Below, piece by piece: positions 17,791 through 20,796 of a DNA stretch of 20,796 nt. The DNA is from Pinguiococcus pyrenoidosus (lineage: Eukaryota; Sar; Pinguiophyceae; Pinguiochrysidales; Pinguiochrysidaceae). The notes below the pieces were generated by a model. The model was not told the origin of the DNA and searched no databases. It worked only from the letters and a program-made list of their open reading frames with translations. The stretch is taken from NCBI GenBank assembly GCA_019677205.1, contig JAAMXY010000889.1, forward strand, positions 1 to 20,796. Reading direction: 5' to 3'. Position numbers and translations under genes: made by a program. Position 1 is the stretch's first letter, and every line of letters begins with the position of its first letter.

Positions 17791-18874
17791 ATGTCACCTC
17801 GCCGCGTGGAGGTGCGCCACACGTTTCGAGCCCGGGGAGCGAGGGAGCTGAGCGTCGCCAAGGGGGAGGTGCTCACCTTGCTTCGGTACGCCCGCATGTA
17901 CATTTGGGCGCGGGGAGGCGGGAGGCGGCGGCGACGCCGGCTGATCCTTCTTGCTTGGCGCCACAGGAAATCGGCCAACGCGGCGGACACCGAAGCGGGC
18001 CTGCCTTCGGATGGCTGGGTCTTTGTGTCGTGCAGTGACAGGGCCAGCAAGGACTGCGGCTTCGTGCCGGCTGCGTGGCTGGGACCCGTTGCCGCGGCGT
18101 CAGCTGATGCGATCCCGGCGTCGGCGTCCGAAGCCTCAGCGTCCGCCTGTGGCTCTGCCTGGAGAACCCGTCCACCGGCACTGTTTGAACTGGCTGAGCT
18201 GCCTCTAGAGGCCTTGCAAGACGTGATCGACGTTGGGGAAAGGAGTCCCAGCTCGGATGCACCACCCGGCCAGGATGGGCACTGCTGTCCACTATCCCAA
18301 ACCCTGTTCCCTCGAACTCGTGATGCAGGCGGCGATGCTCGGGGTGATGATGAGCTTGGCAAGGTATTACTATCCGCTGATGAAACGATGCTGCTGTTGT
18401 CCTGTCCATGCCAAGCGCTATTAGATATCTAGCGCGCTGAAAAGAATATACTGTATAAACAAACATGCTCCCCGTCTTCCAAACAAATAAGGAACCACCG
18501 GAGACTCGGTCGTGCCCCGCGGTGGCGAGCATCGTCGAACTGGAGCAGCTTCTACAGCGGCAGCAGGAGATGGTCGAGGGACTCCGGAGAGAGCGGCAAG
18601 CTTCTCAAACGGACTGGGAGCACATATCCACCCACCTAGACAACAAGCTGCGCGCCCAGGGAGAATCCGCCTCGCGACTGGTATGCAGCGAGACGCCACG
18701 CCTGCAAGCCGATCGGCTACGACCTCTTTCAACTGACTTGCCGCATCTCCTCTGCACAAGGCCACACAGCTTGAGCGCCTGAGCGCCGATGTCGAGGCCG
18801 CTATACAGGGCTTCGCGGCGGAAGTCGGTGCCGCGGCAGCTGGAGGGGAGCATTTCGCAGCTGGCCTGGCCTGA
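17791..18874 (+). CDS. SH3-domain and coiled-coil protein, function unknown
   Basis: Four exons: 17791-17885, 17967-18363, 18492-18680, 18761-18874; 264 residues. Introns of 81, 128 and 80 nt are GT-AG and phase-consistent. The N-terminal 65 residues read as an SH3 domain: VRHTFRARGARELSVAKGEVLTLL, then DGWVFVSCSD and GFVPAAWLGP, i.e. ALYDF-like, Trp and Pro-x-x-x-hydrophobic landmarks. The first intron falls in the loop between the third and fourth landmarks. Then comes an Ala/Ser-rich linker and an acidic helix (LPLEALQDVIDVGE). The C-terminal third is coiled coil (VELEQLLQRQQEMVEGLRRE, LERLSADVEAAIQ). The acceptor of intron 2 (AAATAAG) lacks a pyrimidine tract, so that junction is the least sure. 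SH3 plus coiled coil suggests a scaffold role; I cannot name a family. Confidence 0.6.
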
Positions 18875-18993
18875 GCAAAGCTCCACTGGGCGCAAACGTG
18901 AGGGGAGCCGCCACCTGACGTAGCAAACTAACTGGCAGGCATCCCTCCGCCGCTTTGTCTCTTCTCTCCCTTGCCCTTCTCTCTTCCTCGCTA
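18875..18993. other. Short convergent intergenic region
   Basis: Separates the 3' ends of the SH3 gene and PEX6, which face each other. Pyrimidine-rich near 18955-18990. No gene. Confidence 0.4.
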
Positions 18994-20796
18994 TCAATGC
19001 TGTCCGCTCCAGATGCCACTGTTCATGTTGTCCGAGGTGCCTTTGGTGTACTGCTTCCGCAGCTCTTCGTAGTGCCGCAGCTCCGCCAGCGACACGGACG
19101 GCGTCGTGGCCGCGATCGCGGCAAGCAGATCCTCCTGAGCTATCTGCGGCTGCAGCTGCTCGTCGGTGAAGCCGTCCTCCGGGAAGTCGGAGCCTCCCTG
19201 GCCCAGCATATCGGAGATGTCTTCCACCTCCTTGATCTTGCGAGCGAGGCTCTTCTGCTGCGCGAGCATGACCACGCCGCTGAGATCCGCGTTGGTGAAC
19301 GTGTCCGGCACGTGTCGCACGATCTCCTGGAGATCCACCGTCTCGTCAAGGTGGCACTTCCGAAGCTGCGCCCGCAACACCGACAGCCGGGACGCCTCGC
19401 TGGCGTCCACGCCGAGGTAGATGTAGCGGTCGAAGCGGCCCGAGCGGAGCAGGCACGGGTCAATGAGATCCGGCCGGTTGGTCGCTCCCAGAACAAACAC
19501 CAACTCGTCGTCTATCGCGTCCAGCTCCGTGAGAAACTGGCTCACGACTCGGTCTAGAACGCCTCCGCCATCACTGCCTCGACCTCGTGCGGGTGCCAAC
19601 GAGTCCAGCTCGTCAAAGAACAGCACACACGGCGCGTTCTCCTTCGCGACCTTGAAGGTCTGTCGGACGTTCTTCTCGGACTCTCCCACGAACATGTCCA
19701 GCAGCTCGGGGCCCTTGACGCTGAGGAAGGCCGCGCCGATCTCCGTGGCGATGCACTTCGCAATCAACGTCTTCCCCGTCCCAGGCGGTCCGTACAAGAG
19801 CAGCCCCTTGCGCACGCAGTTTTTAAACTCGTTCGGGTGCCGCAAGGGAAGCTCGATCGAGTCGCTCAGCTCTTGCCGAACGATCGACAGCCCCGAGCCG
19901 CCGACGTCCTCCCAACGCACGGTCGGTATCTGCGGCAAGTGACGCTTGGACTTCCCCTGCCCCTTGCTGCTCTGAAGCTTCTTCTTCACGTCCGCCACAA
20001 AGTCCGTCTCGGGGAAGTCCAGCGCCTGCGGGCTGCTGATGATCGCGGCCATCGCATCGGCCAGCTCCCGCGCACATGCGTCACCTTCTGCCGCACCATC
20101 GACTTGGCTCGGAGCAAAAGCTTCCGACGCAGCGCCCTGCAACGCCACAGCGACCTCCCCGTGAGTGCATCCCCGCGCAGCCGCTGCGAGCTCCTGCAGA
20201 ACGGGCTCCGTCAAGGTCTCGCCCGACAGTGCACTTTGGGCTTGCGCGGCGTGGCGAAGGTACTCCTGCGCCTCCGCCTCAGCTAGCGGCTCCATCGTGA
20301 TTTCATCCTGGGTTGCAGACAACCGCCCCAAGGCACCACCCCCCCCAAGCAAAAATCAAGCTCATTAGCATCCACCACGGTAGCTGCATGCTTTCGACAA
20401 GTTCGAAGAACTTTACCGTGAAGATGGATCGGACGCGGGCTCCGATGCCGTCCAAGTCATCAGTGCTTCCGATGAAAGAGATGAGGCCTCGCCCGCTGCT
20501 GGCTCGCTCCGTGTCGTCATCGTCCGACTTTTTGTCCGCAAGCGATGACAGGGCGCTTTCCAAGGCGGCCGCCACCTCGGCGCCCGCTTCGGGACTCTGC
20601 GCCTGGCCAGGTCCAGAAGCCACGCCCGTGCGAATGCAGATGCTGGACAGATGCAGTACGCAAGGCGAGTACGTCTTCGCCTGCGAAGACGTTAGCAGAC
20701 TGCGTGGTGGAAATACGACGCAAAGCAGTCGGCGCATGGCGTACCTCCTCAGAGACTTGCCTGAGACGATCCCTGTCGTAAACCAAAACCAGCAAT
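18994..20796 (-). CDS. PEX6: Peroxisomal AAA+ ATPase PEX6, C-terminal part (5' end beyond window)
   Basis: With PEX1 it forms the hexamer that pulls ubiquitinated PEX5 out of the peroxisome membrane for recycling. Exons read downward: from the window edge to 20745 (partial, low certainty), 20680-20417, 20307-18994; introns 64 and 109 nt, both phase 0. The last exon carries the D2 module: IPTVRWEDVGG, Walker A GPPGTGKT, pore-side VKGPELLDMFVGESEKNVR, Walker B CVLFFDELDS, and ATNRPDLIDPCLLRSGRFD with arginine fingers. The C-terminus SVSLAELRHYEELRKQY is typical of PEX6. The exon at 20680-20417 covers the end of D1: SPCVLHLSSI at the Walker B position lacks the Asp-Glu pair, as expected for the non-hydrolysing D1. 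The splice at 20417/20307 rebuilds RSIFTDEITMEPL. D1 Walker A and the N-domain are outside the window. Confidence 0.92.

Noticed and set aside
18465-18782. Separate 105-residue gene starting at the ATG at 18465
   Set aside because: Its coiled coil is better read as exons 3 and 4 of the SH3 gene: donor at 18364 and acceptor at 18491 join in phase, and the 18681-18760 intron restores the heptad pattern to a stop at 18874.

Overview
The window looks like nuclear DNA from a photosynthetic eukaryote with a complex, red-lineage plastid. It is compact and fairly GC-rich: nine recognisable genes plus an orphan in 20.8 kb. Introns are short (about 64-250 nt) and GT-AG; exon junctions were fixed by reading frame and family alignment, not by transcripts. 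The clearest clue is a thylakoid D1-processing protease whose leader reads as ER signal peptide, then transit peptide with a Phe near the expected cleavage site, then lumenal signal. That is the pattern of ochrophytes, haptophytes, cryptophytes or chromerids. I cannot name the species. GT donors throughout argue against a dinoflagellate.

Layout. 330-4118 (+): a nearly intronless gene for a 1262-residue protein with an ADP-ribosyltransferase-like fold, a HipA/PI3K-like kinase fold, a third domain resembling bacterial DUF6939, and a long disordered acidic tail. 4337-6294 (-): CtpA-type protease, six exons. A divergent promoter region (6295-6746) separates it from a fumarylacetoacetate-hydrolase family gene (6747-7625, +), followed by a small LLPH/YBL028C-like basic protein (7946-8359, +). 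8562-9702 (-): isochorismatase-family hydrolase, five exons. 10126-12427 (-): ATAD3-like AAA+ membrane protein with a signal peptide, five exons, interrupted by a 93-base assembly gap. 12792-14819 (-): unrecognised 675-residue protein with a polyglutamine tract. 15463-16780 (-): long-chain polyprenyl diphosphate synthase, two exons, the first coding a signal-like leader. A second divergent region (16781-17790) holds E2F-like sites. 17791-18874 (+): SH3 plus coiled-coil protein, four exons. 18994 to the right edge (-): PEX6, 5' end outside the window.

The genes are mostly unrelated housekeeping functions: photosystem II maturation, plastoquinone side-chain synthesis, peroxisome import and small-molecule hydrolysis. 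There is no operon logic. The item that stands apart is the 330-4118 gene. Its domains are ones I associate with bacterial and phage proteins, it is almost intronless among intron-rich neighbours, and I do not recognise the combination.
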